Below the pieces are notes generated by a model that did not search any database, was not told the DNA's origin, and saw nothing but the letters and a program-made list of their open reading frames with translations. This document shows, piece by piece, positions 60,829-64,000 of a stretch of 64,000 bases of DNA. Within the stretch, counting starts at the first letter, position 1. Each line of letters begins with the position of its first letter. This DNA comes from Tomocerus qinae. Taxonomy: Eukaryota > Arthropoda > Collembola > Entomobryomorpha > Tomoceridae. The translations under genes were made by a program, and so were the position numbers. The stretch is from contig CM034546.1 of NCBI GenBank assembly GCA_020055645.1, positions 107,822,875 to 107,886,874 of the forward strand. Reading direction: 5' to 3'.

Positions 60829-63800
60829 GTAAGTTTTATACTTAATTTCAATTACTCTGAAAATGGAGAAAGCGGAAAATCAAGCTTTCTCCATTGTACA
60901 ATTTCTACTGTCAAAAATGAATACAAGTGTATATTGCCATTTTCCATTATTTTTGCACTTTCATCAATTTCTTTCCACTCTCATCAATCAGTATCAATCA
61001 GCTTAATTTTTTTCATATAGTGTAGCTGGTACAATACTGGTTGGTACATGTATACGTATTGATAGTTGATTCTCTTAATGCAGTGAATGTAATATGTTCT
61101 AAAGTATAATATCTTTTACATACCACGTAGAACAATTTCCAAGGATTTAAGCTTATTATATTGAGGGAAAAGCTTAGAAGAAAGAGAGCTAGATTGTTGA
61201 TAATCTGATGAGGTATACTTAATTGAGTTATTTTCTGATCGTTTCAGCTTACTGACTAGTGAAAGATAAAAAGAAAAAAGGTTTATGAGAAAAGTCTTTT
61301 AGTAGTCGAGACTTGGAGGAAAATTGAATCCTTTTCATTGTATTAGCTATATATGTTTGATTGATTGATTCTCCTTTGTTCTTGAACTGTCTTTCTAATA
61401 TGTAAGAAAGAACTGACGATCGTAGAACTTCTTTGTAAAATAAGTAGTGTTGCATTCTTATCGTTGGGTTTAGTTTCTGTTGTCCTTGATTGTAGTACTC
61501 TTTTATAGCAGCTGATATTCTTCATGTTAGTGTATAAAATGGAAGAATGCGTGTTGTAGCATAGTCCTATTGTAGAGGAGATTATCTCTCAGAGTTCTTT
61601 CTCTTATATTATTGTCGGAAAACTAAAGTAGCTCCACTACCTAATGATAAGTAGCTCTATCCGAAAAGACTTATTCGGATCCGTTGAAATAGAAAGGGGG
61701 TGGTTAGAAAACGTGATATTATGTCCTATTCTAGTATATAGCATATTGGTATATATGATATTGTGGGTAGTCAACTTAACTGTTTGGGCTTTTATACGCT
61801 ATTTAAGGTCATAGCGTATGTTGTAATTCGTTGATAGACTTTTTCCGATGATAGTTGGGTGTCATTTCATCCTGAGGTTATATCACTGAAAGAGAAAAGT
61901 GGAAAAGCCCAACTTTATCTAGTTACACTGGAAAGTCTCTGTAACTCCGTTAAAGTTAACTCCATGAAGTTTATCTATCAACTAATGTCTTCTCCCCTCT
62001 TATCGGACGATTTCATCTTCATTTACGCCTCTTGGACTAATGAAACTTTTCAGAGATCCCCTTTCGCGACTTTAGACTTTACTTCCTAATTTATTAGGAT
62101 TATGCCCACTTAGGGTTAGACCGTCATTTTCTATTTCACTCCATGTAGACACACACTTTAGACACTTCTGTTGCATTCACAAAATTTTTCCCTTTAAAGC
62201 TGTGCCACTGTCACCGCAGAGAAATATTACCATCATTCTTCAGATTTATTTCTTTATGGAACATAATATTTTGACTTCTCAAATAACTTTTCTATTGTAA
62301 AGATACAGGGTACATTAAAATGAAGAGAAAGTTTTATACTTCCATTTAACAAGACTGAAGTTCCGTGGTTCATCTGTACTATAGAATTAAATAGTCAATA
62401 TGCGCAACTTACTCCATCAAAATCTATTATACAATAAATAGAAAATTTATCCCTTTGTGTGTAACATAATTACACAGGTTCAAATATTGAACGAAATCCA
62501 ACTTTGTAAGGAATATCTCCCCCTACTATTGAGTTCAAGTGGGTTGTTACATTTTTATCGACCCTGTATATGTGTCCACTTTACCTTTAAAATGTTATAC
62601 TTGTGCTGCACAAAATGCGAGAATAGATTATGTTCAGTTCAAACTTAAGTATATCCTTTTGCTATGTTTGTTCATTACATTACAGAAAAAGATACTATAT
62701 TTGAGCAAAATGTGTTACATGAATCACGTTGCATCTTCGTAAGCAACATCACGGGTCATGGCTGAATAAAATACAATGAGTAAAATATATTCTGTTTACA
62801 TTGGGTAGTCAGTTGTCGACTGGAGGCTATGTACACTTGCCAACAGCTGCTTGAAGTGAAAAATAAATATTGTGACTAAAAGTTCGAGAACATTAAACAG
62901 TAGTATATCTTTCCTTATGTTACTTCTAGTTAATTTAGTCTTTCTCCTTTGTTGACTAACTAAATTGTTAAATATTATCACAGTATCTTAAATTGATACT
63001 ATATGCTACATACATCTTTACCGGATGGCATATATATCATTTCTTAGTTTTGTAAGTTTTACCATTTATAGGAAATATTATGCGTAGGAAATGGACAGAT
63101 TTACTTACTTTCACACTACCTAGTAAGAAACTCAAAATGAAACGATAGTCCAAATTCATGCACTAGCAATAACTCCCATAATATAAATGTTCGTCAATAG
63201 GTATGTTCAAAGTACGACTGTCATGAGACTTCTTTTCAGAGGAAAGCAGTTGTGCATGTCATAATAATATTATTACTCTTTACCTTTAATACAATTCTTC
63301 CATTTTCCAAGAATGTGTGGTTTCCAGTTTCAATTACATTTAGTGCTTTAAGGTACATCGATTTTTGTTTCCATGAAGTCAAGTATGCTACTCCTACTCT
63401 ATTCAAGCTAGATTCAAATGTAGGTACTTAGTATGTACTTTGGTATGTCAAGTATAGGTGCTTAAGCATCATAAATTGAGATGATTTTGTGATGGTTCAT
63501 ATTTAATTAATGAAAGTGGATGAATGCTATGAATACTTTCTCTGTATTCGTTTAGGAAAATTTTTACACGTTAATTATTTTAAAGCTCAGCACAAGTCAT
63601 TATATTCATTTGCTGATCATACCATTATAGCGGTATACATGACAGTGTCTAAAATTAATTACTTCATCTACTTCAGATTTCAGATTACAAATTATCAGTT
63701 CTAGAGGTTGATGGCAATAAATTTTATTTTGCTGGTTGTGTAAAAATAGAAGTCAAATCGTCTAGAGTACAATGTGGTATAGTTTGAAGAATTGCTGAGG

Positions 63801-64000
63801 TAAAATTGTCAAAGATGCTGCGTTTTTGTGTAAGTAAAAAAGGAAGTTTAAGGTAGTTGGGAGATTGGGAATTTGGACGGGAATGACAAGAATGAAGGTA
63901 GAGCACTTTGTCCAAACAATAAGTTATTTCAATGAACAAGAGTAGTCAGTTCAGCTCTAGTTCTACTCAAAGCTGTAAGTCACTCATGTACTTAAGCCTT
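60829..64000 (+). other. Start of the next Nmdar2 intron, cut by the window end
   Basis: Begins GTAAGT. No exon with the expected ligand-binding S1 sequence was recognised before the end of the window. The remaining open frames are short and carry no recognised motif. Confidence 0.7.

Noticed and set aside
61859..62089. Candidate next Nmdar2 exon
   Set aside because: The translation shows none of the ligand-binding S1 sequence expected after VWEQ, and no suitable acceptor in the right phase was noted.

Overview
This is a eukaryotic, AT-rich, gene-poor window, most likely from an arthropod (insect or a near relative). Three separated exons on the plus strand (38871-39049, 56072-56489, 60497-60828) join in frame into about 309 residues that resemble the extracellular amino-terminal domain of the arthropod NMDA-type glutamate receptor subunit 2 (Nmdar2). 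Introns are large (17.0 kb and 4.0 kb), all with GT..AG ends. The first exons, the ligand-binding S1/S2 parts and the channel domain are not in the window.

Layout. 1-1216: flank with nothing recognised. 1217-8349: a complete, young-looking LTR retroelement with 452-bp LTRs that look identical by eye, a 5-bp target duplication (TAGTA) on both sides, a primer-binding-site-like sequence and G-rich polypurine tracts. Its only substantial gene is a Ty3/gypsy-type Gag (3274-5304). No protease, reverse transcriptase, RNase H or integrase is present, and three families of tandem repeats occupy much of the rest. It is therefore a non-autonomous, gag-only element. 8355-38870: about 30 kb without a recognised exon, probably an upstream Nmdar2 intron or 5' flank. 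It holds a 207-bp foldback MITE (11973-12179) with an 8-bp target duplication and a perfect 43-bp inverted repeat.

38871-60828: three Nmdar2 exons. Inside the 17-kb intron, on the opposite strand (46260 down to about 44193), lies a nested gene of at least three exons. It encodes a protein of about 570-631 residues with a cysteine-rich knuckle made by a 78-bp exon, followed by a long, probably helical region; I do not recognise the family. A 220-codon open frame (43479-44141, plus strand) ends about 50 bp from its stop, in convergent orientation; whether it is a gene is unclear. 60829-64000: intronic DNA in which no further exon was found.

The only functional relations visible are positional: a synaptic receptor gene hosting an antisense nested gene, and mobile elements in the non-coding DNA upstream of the recognised exons.
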